Assembly: GCA_019925105.1 (NCBI GenBank)
Contig: JAHGAU010000004.1
Coordinates: 1,302,001 to 1,366,000 of the forward strand
Origin: Niebla homalea
Lineage: Eukaryota > Ascomycota > Lecanoromycetes > Lecanorales > Ramalinaceae
DNA: 64,000 bases
Direction of reading: 5' to 3'
A program made the translations under genes and the position numbers. This document shows positions 14,568-24,415 of the stretch, piece after piece (within the stretch, counting starts at the first letter, position 1; every line of letters starts with the position of its first letter). Below the pieces are notes generated by a model. It was not told the DNA's origin. It saw only the letters and a program-made list of their open reading frames with translations, and did no database searches.

Positions 14568-15942
14568 TGTTATGTGCAATGTACGCATGCCAAGAGCTTA
14601 TCGGGCACTAGCACCAAAAGGGTATAGTGGCTTGGCGCGCACACTTATATTGCGCACCTTCATAGCTAGGTAGACACTTATCATACATATTACACCCACT
14701 TTTTACCTCAGTACTCTTAGTACCTAATAAATGGTAGCAATAGCTTCAGTCATCTAAGCCTTTGATACAGATGTTGTACAGCCTCTAATACCCTATTATT
14801 TATAGTGGTGATTACGTTATAGCTCATCCATTTAATCTTTATATTACCGGAGTCTTTCATTAGACATCTTACCGTTATGTTTTTACTATTATTTATATTA
14901 ATAGCCTTAACTGGCTTAATTATATTATCCTTACCCTTATCCTTATCCTTAACGTATACGTTAATACTCCAATCGACTGGATTATTCTTACCTTAAACCT
15001 TACCTATAAGATCCAGGACTTTATTATTAACTTTTTCATTAATAAGCTTATTGATAAGCTACTTCTCACCCAAATTTTACCTTACTATCTATAGCCTTTA
15101 TATAAGATTTATACCTCTTAAATCTCTTATTAAATTAACATTTATAGTTAAAGTATTATTACCGCAGGTCCTTCCTATTATAATACTTAAAGACCTCTAC
15201 CGTAAATTTACTCTACCTTCGCCTTAAATTAAGCATAAGAAAAAGCCCTTAGTTAAGATACTTATATCTATAATGGATAAGTATAGGAATACTATTAAAA
15301 ACGATAACGAAGAACTCCGTAAGGCTATAGAGGATGTTACGCGAAAAGTTCAAAAAATCGTAGATTAAATACGTATCCTTTTATTAGAGGTATATATAAA
15401 TTAACTAGACAATAATTAAAGCCTTATTATACTTGTAAGAATTACCTATAACCGTTAAATTATTTACTCCGTACGGCTTAAGTAAAACCCGACTTGGTAA
15501 AACTATGGATATTATGGTTTTAAGCGATTCAGCTTAATTATAACCCTTAAATCCACGACTATATCCCGGGTAGTTTACGATAATTCCTTAACTTATACCT
15601 TTTTTAATTTCTTAATATTATAATACCTTAATACTTAATAATTATAATATATTTTTACTTCCTTAATATGCTCGGCGCTAAATATATTTATTCTTTAGCC
15701 CCGGAGCCGTTTTTAATAATAAAGACTTTAACTTTATTATTCTAACGAAGGCGTTACGGTCTTTCTTTTTATGGTATATTTATTATGTGCAATATACGTA
15801 TACTAAGAGCTTATCGGGCATTAGCATTAAAACGGTATAGTGGCTTGGCGCGCACACTTATATTGCGCACCTTCATAGTTAGGTAGACACTTATTATACA
15901 TATTACACCCACTTTTTACCTTAGTACTCTCAGTACCTGACA
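14568..15942 (-). mobile_element. Complete miniature LTR element, 1375 bp, TSD TTTTT
   Basis: Two 162-bp direct repeats (14568-14729 and 15781-15942) with TGT...ACA ends bound an interior of about 1.05 kb. TTTTT flanks both sides. The LTR equals the solo LTR at 33687 (reverse complement) and is related to the LTRs at 37742 and 38707. The interior has no long ORF and is far too short for gag-pol, so the element is non-autonomous (TRIM-like). The strand is assigned from the solo LTR taken as +; true transcription polarity is unknown. Confidence 0.8.
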
Positions 15943-15944
15943 TT

Positions 15945-16205
15945 TTTATTGAAATTACTTATTCATTTACTTTTTTATATATATAACTTTATATAAATAG
16001 CCTTAAGTTCCTAGCTTATATAGGGGGGTTCTTAGCCTTAATTTTACCCCGTAGCCGGGCTATAGCGGGGGGTATTTTAACGGTAAAATACCTTAAGATT
16101 TGAACGGCGAGGTCCCTATAGCTCAGGTCCTGAGACAGGCTAATCAAAACATTATAAATACCACATATCCACATATATACGTAGCAGGGATCGAGCAAAT
16201 TAGTT
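15945..16205. repeat. Inverted copy of 41872-42110
   Basis: Matches 41872-42110 in reverse complement, including TGCTCGATCCCTGCTACGT, CCTGTCTCAGGACCT and GGGACCTCGCCGTT. A 115-aa ORF across part of it (16016-16363, -) spans this repeat and the LTR at 16225 and is unlikely to be a gene. Confidence 0.65.
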
Positions 16206-16224
16206 AAAAGAGTTAAAGGATATT

Positions 16225-16390
16225 TATTAGAGAACTGAGTCTCTATGTACATAGAAGGCTTTACGGTTGGCGGTAGGTATAGAATAGCGGGTAGCTTCAG
16301 CGGGGGTCTTGGCGCACGCACACTCAAATCCATAGCCACCTCAGATAGCTCACCATCAATCATACACTTACCACCAAACGGTTCCTAACA
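16225..16390 (+). mobile_element. Solo LTR, 166 bp, target duplication ATATT
   Basis: Starts TATTAGAGAACTGAG (an eroded TGTTAGAG) and ends TTCCTAACA, with ATATT on both sides (16220-16224, 16391-16395). It belongs with the 172-bp LTRs of the complete element at 50593. It is less RIP-mutated than those and keeps a GTCTTGGCGCACGCACACTC core. Confidence 0.82.
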
Positions 16391-17378
16391 ATATTATATT
16401 ATTATTTAAATATAAATATTATATATAATCGATTTAATCGATTTATTTATGATATTTAAATTAATTCATATTAAATAGTTATTAAAATAAATAAATATAA
16501 AACTTTATCTTAATAAGGGATTATATACTTTAATAATAAAAACTCTAATCTAAAGTAATATTTAAAGGATATAAAATAATAAAATTAAAATAAAAGTTTT
16601 ATACATTTTTTATAAATCATTTAAAATAAATAACTTAAATAATATAATTTAACGTTTTCTTCTCTATTTATAAATCAAGAAGCTTTACCGTCAATTTAAT
16701 AATTATTTATATTATTACGGTTAAATATATGAGTAAATCATTTAATTTTAATTATAAGATTAATTTATATTATAATCCTATTAAGGGAAAAAATAAGAAA
16801 CTTTTTAATTAACTAAATATATTTTATATTAATATTAAAAAGACGTTTTAATTTCTATTAAACTATATCTTTTAATATTAAAATAAACTCATTTTAACTT
16901 ATTTTGATGGATAAAATACCGTAATTATTTTATTAATTAACTCTGAATATAATATAACTCATAAAGTTATACAAAAAACTCTTTCTTTCAACTTATTCCT
17001 TTATAAAATAAACTAGTTTAATAACGATAATTTCGTTATTTTATAAATGAATAATTAAGCGACTATATAAATTATTAATAAATTCTTTAATTACAATTAA
17101 TATATTGGGCATTTTTATGATATAAGTTATAAAATAATAATTAAGATTATAAGTTTACTTCTAAATAAATTTTATTTAAGGAATAAATAATATATATATT
17201 CATTAACTTATTTTAATAAATAAAGTGTATCCTTACCCGTAAGCCTTAAAGCTTATATACCGTATTAAAGGATAAGTAATAGTAAATAAAATAGGTTATT
17301 AATATTATTATCGTTATTATTAAAAGGAAAATTAAAGTATTATTAATTTCTTATAATATCATTAAATATATATATATA
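16391..17378. other. AT-rich RIP-degraded DNA, no gene
   Basis: Strongly AT-rich with no supported feature. Confidence 0.6.
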
Positions 17379-17454
17379 TTAACTTAGAAGTATTATATAT
17401 ATTAAGTACTTAGCCGTATATCTCAGAACGGCCGGGATCCTTTGAAGATAGATT
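17379..17454 (+). repeat. Direct-repeat partner of 13222-13298
   Basis: Less mutated copy of the segment at 13222, with CAGAACGGCCGGGATCCTTT. It marks the change from AT-rich DNA to the gene island. Confidence 0.55.
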
Positions 17455-17587
17455 TGGTCTTCCTGGATACACCTAGATAACTGAATCAATGAATACGTTG
17501 CATACCTATTACATCAGGATTTAGCAGTCTTCCTTTCTTATACCGGCAGATCATATTATCAGCACTTGAAAGATACTCCTTTAAGCA

Positions 17588-17703
17588 GCTAAATCGCAAA
17601 AATGGAGTGCGTGGTAATCGGACAATGCAATGTTTGTATGGTGATTTATATGGTGTGTGCGCAGCCTGAATGCCAAGGAATCTCAATTGACATGAATACG
17701 CTA
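17588..17703. repeat. Inverted-repeat partner of 12357-12480, not RIP-degraded
   Basis: Reverse complement of 12357-12480. It sits about 170 bp upstream of the gene at 17871 and could contribute to its 5' region. The 78-aa ORF on the minus strand here is repeat-derived. Confidence 0.6.
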
Positions 17704-17870
17704 AATGCCAAGGGAACGACATCGATTTTGAGCACGCTAAATCTGGTACCAGCTGGGGTATATCATGCTATCTGATCCTGCCTTCCATCATACACTTAGA
17801 TAGTCCACTCAATTCAAGACATATATGCATACACATTCTGTATCACAATATACTTCACTTCAAGAACACA

Positions 17871-18902
17871 ATGTCTTCAGCAAATGGGACCTTCGACATC
17901 TACACTTTCGCAGATCAGCTACCAAATGACCATGACTTTCTTCCAGACGATACCACTGCCGACACGACCACCGCTCGTGCTTCCGTTAACCCGCCACGCT
18001 TCTATCGCCGACTTACATACTGGCTCCTATGGGGGTTACTGGTAGTCAGTATCGGCCTAGGGGTTCTTACTACGCGCAATCATCCTTTTGAGTCTCCGGA
18101 GACTCGTAGCTTTTCCCTGTCATTCCCGCTTCCATATCCGGTCAATACGACCGCATATGAAGCAGTTCTCAAAGAATTTGGGGCGATGGCACCGGATCCG
18201 GCTCTCCTTACTGGCCAACCTGGCCTTTCACTATCTCTACAAAGTACCGGTCGAGAGCTTGTACAGCTTTTAGCCCGTAACCCTCCTATCAACACCGCGA
18301 CTCATAAGCATGAAATCTTAGCTTTCTGTCAGCGATTCACCCAAACGGCTTATGAAATGGACCAAGGGATCCTTCTTTATCACTCCTTACGCCACAGATA
18401 TCATGCTTTGCCCCTGGAGAATAATGAGCTAAAAACAATCTCTCGAATTCTCGTTCAACATCAGCCTTGGATCTTTAAGGTCCTTGGCTTGAATATGACC
18501 AATTGGCTATGGGAGCCACAAGTAAAGGCTCAAAGACGAGTGCAAGCGGCAGATTCAGGTCTTTCTGCTCTGGTGAAAGAGATACGAAGATTGGAGTCGA
18601 TCAATCGAGTTGTCCAGGAACTAAACAATCATACTAAACAGCTAGCTACCACTATACAATTGCTCTCGGATATGCAGTATCTTGGTCCTTCAATCCACAG
18701 GCTTACGACCAATAAGCTGGATCAGCTAGGGAGCATTTTAGGGATCGATGCTAGTGGTCCACGCCAGGACTGGTTACAAGCATGGGTCCGACAGCACATT
18801 ACCCATAACGATCGACTCATAGCGTTGTGGGATGAGCTGCAATTGTTGATTAGCGAGGGGGACGAATTGATTATCATAGAGGCCAGGGGCAATTGGGTGT
18901 GA
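17871..18902 (+). CDS. Orphan single-pass membrane protein with coiled coil (343 aa)
   Basis: I do not recognise a family. The uninterrupted ORF begins at an ATG preceded by ACACA and has balanced codon use unlike the surrounding AT-rich DNA. The protein has an acidic Thr/Asp-rich N-terminus (1-40), one hydrophobic segment at about 48-66 after a basic RRL, and a mostly helical remainder with a probable coiled coil at about 228-268. Asn-x-Thr sites follow the hydrophobic segment (near 92, 208 and 253), which would suit a type II membrane protein with a lumenal or outer C-terminus. No catalytic motif is visible. The layout (N-terminal membrane anchor plus long helical domain) resembles the gene at 39462, but I see no clear sequence identity between them. 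The C-terminus is acidic, ending at a TGA. Confidence 0.75.
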   Translation: MSSANGTFDIYTFADQLPNDHDFLPDDTTADTTTARASVNPPRFYRRLTYWLLWGLLVVSIGLGVLTTRNHPFESPETRSFSLSFPLPYPVNTTAYEAVLKEFGAMAPDPALLTGQPGLSLSLQSTGRELVQLLARNPPINTATHKHEILAFCQRFTQTAYEMDQGILLYHSLRHRYHALPLENNELKTISRILVQHQPWIFKVLGLNMTNWLWEPQVKAQRRVQAADSGLSALVKEIRRLESINRVVQELNNHTKQLATTIQLLSDMQYLGPSIHRLTTNKLDQLGSILGIDASGPRQDWLQAWVRQHITHNDRLIALWDELQLLISEGDELIIIEARGNWV

Positions 18903-19230
18903 GTAGAACTAAGAGGAAGCAAACAGTCACTATAGATAGTTCGCAGAGATCGTGGATCGACTTCCTCCCAAATCTGGCGCATGCATTTCAGACTCACGAG
19001 CCAACCACCACGATTCCTTGGCCTTCTTGGTGTAGCAGATACGTCTGACTTTCACCTTTCACTGGGGGAAAGGCCTCGACGATACCCGCTCCCGAAGAAG
19101 GCTCATCGAAAAGATCCTGTGCGTCCAAAAAGGCATCATGTTCCCCACGTTTTGTATCTTCAGCTATTTCTTCAGCTAAGGGCATGCCTCTGGGTGGAAT
19201 CTGAAGTCCGAGGCGTCACATATACTAATG
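18903..19230. other. 3' flank of the 17871 gene, no gene supported
   Basis: Normal composition. ORFs on both strands overlap here, but the + strand one runs into the minisatellite and has no protein-like features. Confidence 0.4.
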
Positions 19231-19877
19231 AGCAAATACCTGAATCATACACTAAACATACCGCATTGCCTATTTCATACACGTTTCTCAAAATCGTTCC
19301 TGATCTATACACAATATCGATCTACGCCTTAAGGGCTCTATATAGGGTATATATACCACCACGTTCAACACTTACCACCTTTAACACTTATTTCTTTCGA
19401 CATTCTCCACCTTTAACACTTATTATCCTCATCTACACCCTTACTTACACCCTCACCTGCACCCTTATCTGCAACCTCACCCTCATCACCCTCATCACCC
19501 TCATCACCCTCATTACCCTCATCACCCTCATCACCCTCATCACCCTTATCACCCTTACCAACCCTGACCTCACTACTACCTTCACCAGCCTCAATACAAG
19601 GGTAAGGATAAGGGCTGTGAGTGGTGGGAGTGATAAGTGGTCAGGTAATGAGGGTGATAAAGATGATAAGGGTGAGGGTGTAAGTGAGGGTACAAGTGAG
19701 GGTAAAGCCTGCAACGGTGAACTTGCGACAGCAGTCTAGATACAGCAGCGAGCTATTTAGTAGGTAGATACGGATATATGGCTCTGGACATAGAAGTGTA
19801 GGAACCAGGAATGATTTTAAGAAACGTGTATGAAGTGGGCAATGCGGCATGTTTAGTGTATGATTGAGGTATTTGCT
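19231..19877. mobile_element. Foldback/MITE-like element with 77-bp inverted ends
   Basis: The first 77 bp (from GAGCAAATACCT) and the reverse complement of the last 77 bp match with few differences, e.g. AATCATACACTAAACAT and TTCATACACGTTTCT. Length is 647 bp with no coding capacity. The interior contains a CACCCTCAT array (19478-19560) and, further on, GAGGGTGA-type units in the opposite sense, so the element could fold extensively. No clear target duplication was found. Confidence 0.7.
19478..19560 (+). repeat. 9-bp minisatellite (CACCCTCAT)n
   Basis: About nine near-perfect tandem copies of CACCCTCAT/CACCCTTAT inside the foldback element. Units of related composition but different period occur at 12775, 20455, 23446 and 42421. 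Confidence 0.9.
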
Positions 19878-20454
19878 CTATACACTAAAGGATCTGGGCG
19901 GCTTTATTGTCGAATCCAAATCATATGTCTCCCGGCGCTAGTAAGCGGACCACATACCTTTTTTTTGGTGAGAACCCCGCTTAAGGCCGCAAAAAGGGCC
20001 GTTTTAAGGATTGTTTGGATTCTATTGCTTCATGAAGCTTAATATATAGCTTAAATAGGTAATTAAGAATATTATAAGGTGTAATTCATCCTTTAAGGCT
20101 TACTTTATTGTTGTCGCCGTTATCGTAGCGCTTAAGAAGCTACGTTTAACCCTTATATACTCCTAGTTTAATAGGTTAAAACCACCCCGATTACGGTAAG
20201 GAACATAAGCTTTAAGCAGACCCTTTAGTAAGCCCTTTAGCAAGAGGTAACGCCCGCGGCCCGTATACCCCTACCGTAATAAGCCTAAAAACACCGGGAT
20301 ATGGATAAAGAACCTAAGCGCCGGGCAAGGCCCTTTACCTGTACTTACCTGCACCCTTACCTGGGCCCTTTACCGGGCCCTTCAGCAAACCCTTCAGCAA
20401 GCCCTTTAGCAAGCCTTCCAGCAAGCCCTGTAACTACCTCACCAACTACCTTAC

Positions 20455-20697
20455 CAACCTCACCTACCTCACCTACCTCACCTACCTCACCTACCTCACC
20501 TACCTCACCTACCTCACCTACCCACCACCACCTCACCCCACCTCACCTACCTCACCTACCTCACCCTACCTCACCACCCACCCCCACCTACCTCACCTAC
20601 CTCACCTACCTCACCTACCTTACCTACCTCACCTACCTCACCTACCTCACCTACCTTACCTACCTTACCTACCTCATTTACCTCACTTACCTCGCTT
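20455..20697 (+). repeat. 9-bp minisatellite (CACCTACCT)n
   Basis: About 25 copies of CACCTACCT with a few variants (CCCACC interruptions near 20520-20590). It follows a degenerate 12-bp array of CCCTTTAGCAAG-type units at 20345-20430. It interrupts a unit of the roughly 100-bp repeat, because the repeat sequence resumes at 20700. Confidence 0.9.
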
Positions 20698-20699
20698 CG

Positions 20700-21370
20700 A
20701 AGCAACGCTTAATATATTATGCCCCCGCCGTAATAAGCTTAAAATCACCGCAATTATAATAGAGAATCTAAGCCTTAAGTAAAAGATCCGTCCACTTAAA
20801 GCTATACTTAAGCTATATATATTCCTATTATAATAAATTAAAAACACCGTATTTACTACGGAGAACTTAAGTCTTAAGTAAAAACTCCGTTTATTTAAGG
20901 TTATACTTAAGCCCCGTATACTCCCGTATTTATAGGCTAAAAACACCGTATTTATTACGGAGAACCTAAGTCTTAAGTAAGAACTCCGTTTATTTAAAGT
21001 TATACTTTAACCTTATATACTCTTATTATAATAAGTTAAAAACGCCGTATTTATTACGGAGAACCTAAGTCCTAAGTAAGAACTCCGTTTATTTAAGGTT
21101 ATACTTTAACCTTATATGCTTTTATTATAATAGGTTAAAAACGTTATATTTATTACGGAGAATTTAAGTCTTAAGTAAGAACTCCGTTTACTTAAGGCTA
21201 TACTTTAATCCCGTATATTCTTATTATAATAGGTTAAAAACGCCGTATTTATTACGGAGAACCTAAGTTTTAAGTAAGAACTCCGTTTATTTAAGGTTAT
21301 ACTTAAGCCCCGTATGCTCCTGTATTTATAGGTTAAAAATACCGTGATTACTATGGAGACCCTAAACTCT
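20700..21370 (+). repeat. Tandem repeat of about 100 bp, six to seven units
   Basis: The block AAAAACACCGTATTTATTACGG recurs near 20840, 20940, 21040, 21136, 21236 and 21335 (last degenerate), followed each time by GAGAACCTAAGTCTTAAGTA and ACTCCGTTTA. Earlier degenerate units appear near 20175 and 20290. Differences are mainly transitions. Confidence 0.85.
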
Positions 21371-21409
21371 AAGCCTTAATAATAAGGGAGGTCGAGCTTC
21401 TTATTATTA

Positions 21410-21955
21410 TTAAGGGTTTAAGGGTAATAGGCTCGACGGTAAACTTAATAGTAAGCTTAAGGGTAAGGTTGAAGGTAAGGTTAAGGGTAAAGTTAAGGAT
21501 AAGGTTGAGGGTGGTGGGCTCGACGGTGGGCTTAAGGGTAGGCTTAAGGGTAGGCTTAACGGTGGGCTTAAGGGTAGGCTTGACGGTGGGCTTAACGGTG
21601 GTAGGCTTAAGGGTAGGCTTAAGGGTAATAGGCTTAACGGTAGGCTTAAAGGTAATAGGCTCAATAATGGGCTTAAAGGTGGTAGGCTTAACGGTAGACT
21701 TAAGGGTAGGCTTAAAGGTAATGGGCTTGAAGGTAAACTTAAAGGTGATAGGCTCGATAGTGGGCTTAAAGGTAATAGGCTTAACGGTGGACTTAAGGGT
21801 AGGCTTAAGGGTGGTAAACTCGACGGTAAGCTTAAAGGTAATAGGCTCGACGGTAAGCTTAAAGGTAATAAGCTTAACGGTAAACTTAAGGGTAGGCTTA
21901 AGGGTAATGGGCTTGACGGTGGGCTTAAAGGTAAGCGGCGGCCCTTATTAAAGGG
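21410..21955 (+). repeat. 12-bp minisatellite (AGGCTTAAGGGT)n with 3-bp inserts
   Basis: About 40 units of RGRCTYRANGGT with extra AAT or GGT triplets between some units. Because 12 and 3 are multiples of three, one frame stays open on each strand for over 480 bp (160 aa + and 188 aa -). The predicted products (Val/Gly/Leu or Leu/Pro/Ser repeats) have no family resemblance, so these are treated as repeat artefacts. Confidence 0.85.
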
Positions 21956-22027
21956 CGGTATAAACCTAAATAACATTTATAACACTACGAATAACTATAC
22001 TTACGACTATATAAGCTATAAAACTAA

Positions 22028-22321
22028 TTATAAATCCTTAAAAAGGCCCTTTTTGCGGCCTTGGGCGGGGTTCTTATTAAAAAAAAGGTATGTGGTCCGC
22101 TCACTAGCGCCGGGAGACACATGATTTGGATTCGACAATACCCCTTTGGGTCCTTTAGCGCTCGGCTTTCTCTTGGCAAGGCTGGTGCAAATAACGCATG
22201 CACAGGAATCTCCCTTTATTTGACTGCGGCATACAGGACATATACGAAGCTGATACCTCCCCAGATTAGCCCATCTGTCAGAGGATCCTAGCTGTTCAAT
22301 CCGAGAGCTCTTTCTTCGCAT
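22028..22321 (-). other. ORF with paired CxxC motifs, half inside the right TIR
   Basis: A 97-codon frame from an ATG at 22321 encodes CPVC...CACVIC, which resembles a small zinc-ribbon, followed by a basic region (KRKPSAKGPKG). Its 3' half lies in the repeat end shared with 19884-20010. It may be a relic of a gene carried by that element, or chance. It lies head-to-head with the 22327 gene, with only 5 bp between the two start codons. Confidence 0.25.
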
Positions 22322-22326
22322 CCCCA

Positions 22327-23022
22327 ATGCCTTCAGACAGAAGAAGGCAGCGACGCGAGTACGTCGACCACTGGATACCTCGTCCCATACCTTGGATTAT
22401 TGCAATCTGGCTACTCCTGCTCACGATATGCTGCATCCTTGCCCGACCACCAAGCACTATCGCCTATTACAGGCACGCTTTCTTCTCCTACAGCTCAACA
22501 AGACTCCAACATGTTGCTGTCTCCATACTGCCCCGTGACAGACAAATGTGGCCCCCACGCCTGAAGCTCCCAAGGCCAGCGCAGGGATGGTGCAGCGGGA
22601 AGATGATGGCGACGGTCAACTTAACGTTCTCTGGCGTTGTGAAATATGCAATGGATGGATGGAAGGAGCTAGTCCGTCTCGTGCCGAGTCATAGGTGGCA
22701 AATGCATTCGCTCTTACACTTATCGGCATCCTTCGCTCTTACACTTATCGGCATCACATGTATGGAAGCCTTCTGCTGGCGGGCACACAGGACCAAGGGA
22801 CCCGCCGCCGTGTCGACGGTGCTTCTGTGGTCCCTTTATCTAAGCGCTGGACTTACGCTGATTATCTCAACCTGGGGGGGGCCGATGGGCAAGAATGTGG
22901 GCGAAGGCGTGGGCATGAAGCGTCAAATAGAAAGTCTGATAGACTGGACAATACGTATATCAGGCAAAATGACTACATGGGTATACGGTCAACTGGGCGG
23001 AAAACGTGCGCCAAGGGAGTAG
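22327..23022 (+). CDS. Orphan protein with three membrane segments (231 aa)
   Basis: No family recognised. ATG at 22327; the N-terminus is strongly basic (RRRQRR) and followed by hydrophobic segments at about 22-39, 129-148 and 161-181, with a loop of roughly 90 residues between the first two. No catalytic motif is visible. A 25-bp sequence is duplicated in tandem at 22707-22731 and 22732-22756, within the codons for the second segment. Because 25 is not a multiple of three, the duplication changes the frame: the long ORF exists only with both copies. Either the downstream frame was recruited by the duplication, or the gene is a mutant whose start or splicing differs from what I read. Confidence 0.5.
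   Translation: MPSDRRRQRREYVDHWIPRPIPWIIAIWLLLLTICCILARPPSTIAYYRHAFFSYSSTRLQHVAVSILPRDRQMWPPRLKLPRPAQGWCSGKMMATVNLTFSGVVKYAMDGWKELVRLVPSHRWQMHSLLHLSASFALTLIGITCMEAFCWRAHRTKGPAAVSTVLLWSLYLSAGLTLIISTWGGPMGKNVGEGVGMKRQIESLIDWTIRISGKMTTWVYGQLGGKRAPRE
22707..22756 (+). repeat. 25-bp tandem duplication inside a gene
   Basis: Two copies in a row of the unit beginning TTCGCTCTTACACTTATCGG, identical except for the last base (C versus A). Confidence 0.95.
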
Positions 23023-23155
23023 GCTTTCTATTGATCTATGAAGTCCATGCGCCGGTGCAAGGTACATAGCCATTCGTAGTGTATACAGGGCGTATAGACC
23101 AGGCTATCACTACGGTCCATATCGTCTTGAAACAAGCGGAATCGCCAAACGAGCC

Positions 23156-23613
23156 GTATGTGTTACACGCTGCTGACGGATCGCATCCGCCCATGGACGG
23201 ACCCGTCCGCCCATAGGGGGGTACGTCTTTGCTCCGCTGATAGATAAGCCCCTGAAGGCCCCGCATTGGCGCCCTAAGCCGCCCCCCCGAGGAGCTCCCC
23301 GAAGAAGCCTCTCTGGAGGGCCACCCATAGGGTCTGCCCCAAAATGCCCCTATGAAGGCCCCATGAAGACCCCCATGATGGCTCCCATGAAGGCCGACAG
23401 TAAGTAAGATATCACTGCAAAGGCCCTAATGATTAGACTGGACGGGTGGTGAGGGCGAGAGCAAGGGTGATGAGGGTGAGGGTGGTGAGGGTGATGAGGG
23501 TAATGAGGGCGCAGGTGAGGATGAGTGTGATAAAGCTATGGGTAGAGTATAATCCATGGGCGGAGTACGTCTGTCCATGGACGGAATTTGTCCGTCAGCG
23601 GCGTGCAACATAT
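23156..23613. mobile_element. MITE-like segment with 60-bp inverted ends
   Basis: 23156-23216 and the reverse complement of 23553-23613 align over about 60 bp (CTGACGGA, CGTCCATGGAC, CCGCCCAT blocks; roughly 75% by eye). The interior is noncoding, with CCCATGAAGGCC-type short repeats (23340-23395) and a GAGGGTGAT array (23446-23530). No target duplication identified. Confidence 0.5.
23446..23530 (+). repeat. 9-bp minisatellite (GAGGGTGRT)n
   Basis: Degenerate tandem units GAGGGTGATGAGGGTGAGGG. It is the complementary sense of the CACCCTCAT array at 19478. Confidence 0.75.
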
Positions 23614-23629
23614 GCCATAGACCGCCAGT

Positions 23630-24415
23630 AGTTAACTCGTCATCTTGAATAATGACTTATCTTGACAGACGAGCTGCTCTGCGGTGAAATTCAACGTCTC
23701 TGTCTGCAACCCGTCTCTCTAATATGTTAGAACATGGTATCTCATGGGATGGTATTTGGGTAGTGATGGGTATCATTAATGATTCTACCTCAGGACGGAT
23801 GGGATCGATCCTTGGGATCCGTGTCCTCTACCTAATATTAAGTCCTATACATAATAATGCTAAGGTGCACTCCCCGAGTGTCTCCATGCGCTCTGTTGTC
23901 AGCATCTGACCCCGTATGCCATGTTGTAACCCAGAGTTCAGCAAATTCCATGCTCGCTGAAATGGAATATGCTAATCATTGTGCTGATCGGAGATGCTGG
24001 CGACAGGGAGGATGGTGACGAAGATGCCTCAGTCAATTAAGACCACAAGCATGTCATGATGTAGACGACGTGGAGGGAGGACGCCGAGGAGGTAGGACGT
24101 TCGCTCGTTCGAACAAACGTTGACTTTCCAATTTCCTGATCAATTGACCAGTACTCCTAATGCATAGTCGGTAATGGCATAAAAGCCTTGGGTGCGATAG
24201 TGTGATTCCGATCAACCTCTTTGACTACGGTGGCGTTGGTCTACCGCGGTGTAGTTGTTGGAGGCGACGAAAGGATATTGTGTGTAGCAGTAGCTGTGAT
24301 AGCAAGACGTGGCCTCAGTTCCAGGACGACGTGATTCGGGTTTTGACAAGTGCTTTGACGGGTGCTGTGACAATGTGTTGCTGTTCGGATAAAGAGGACA
24401 TCGAGTTTGGTCGCG
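23630..24415. other. Intergenic, normal composition, nothing identified
   Basis: Short overlapping ORFs only. The 90-aa ORF at 24202 is Cys-rich but overlaps the last exon of the 24416 gene and has no supporting features. Confidence 0.4.

Larger units (their letters stand above)
19884..22159. mobile_element. TIR-bounded 2.3-kb segment filled with tandem repeats
   Basis: The left end (19884-20010) and the reverse complement of the right end (22035-22159) match over about 127 bp, including ATTGTCGAATCCAAATCAT, TCTCCCGGCGCTAGT and GAGCGGACCACATACC in the right-end sense. Between them lie a roughly 100-bp tandem repeat, a 9-bp array and a 12-bp array, but no transposase. It is either a non-autonomous TIR element or two inverted copies of one repeat. 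It is separated by only 6 bp from the foldback element on its left. Confidence 0.6.

Noticed and set aside
18981..19739. 252-aa ORF on the + strand
   Set aside because: It runs through the foldback element and its minisatellite; no protein-like features outside the repeat.
20301..20759. 152-aa Pro/Thr/Ser/Tyr-rich ORF
   Set aside because: Created by the 9-bp CACCTACCT array; ends are in AT-rich tandem repeat.
19478..21955. CRISPR array
   Set aside because: Units are 9, 12 or about 100 bp in direct tandem without unique spacers, and the DNA is fungal.
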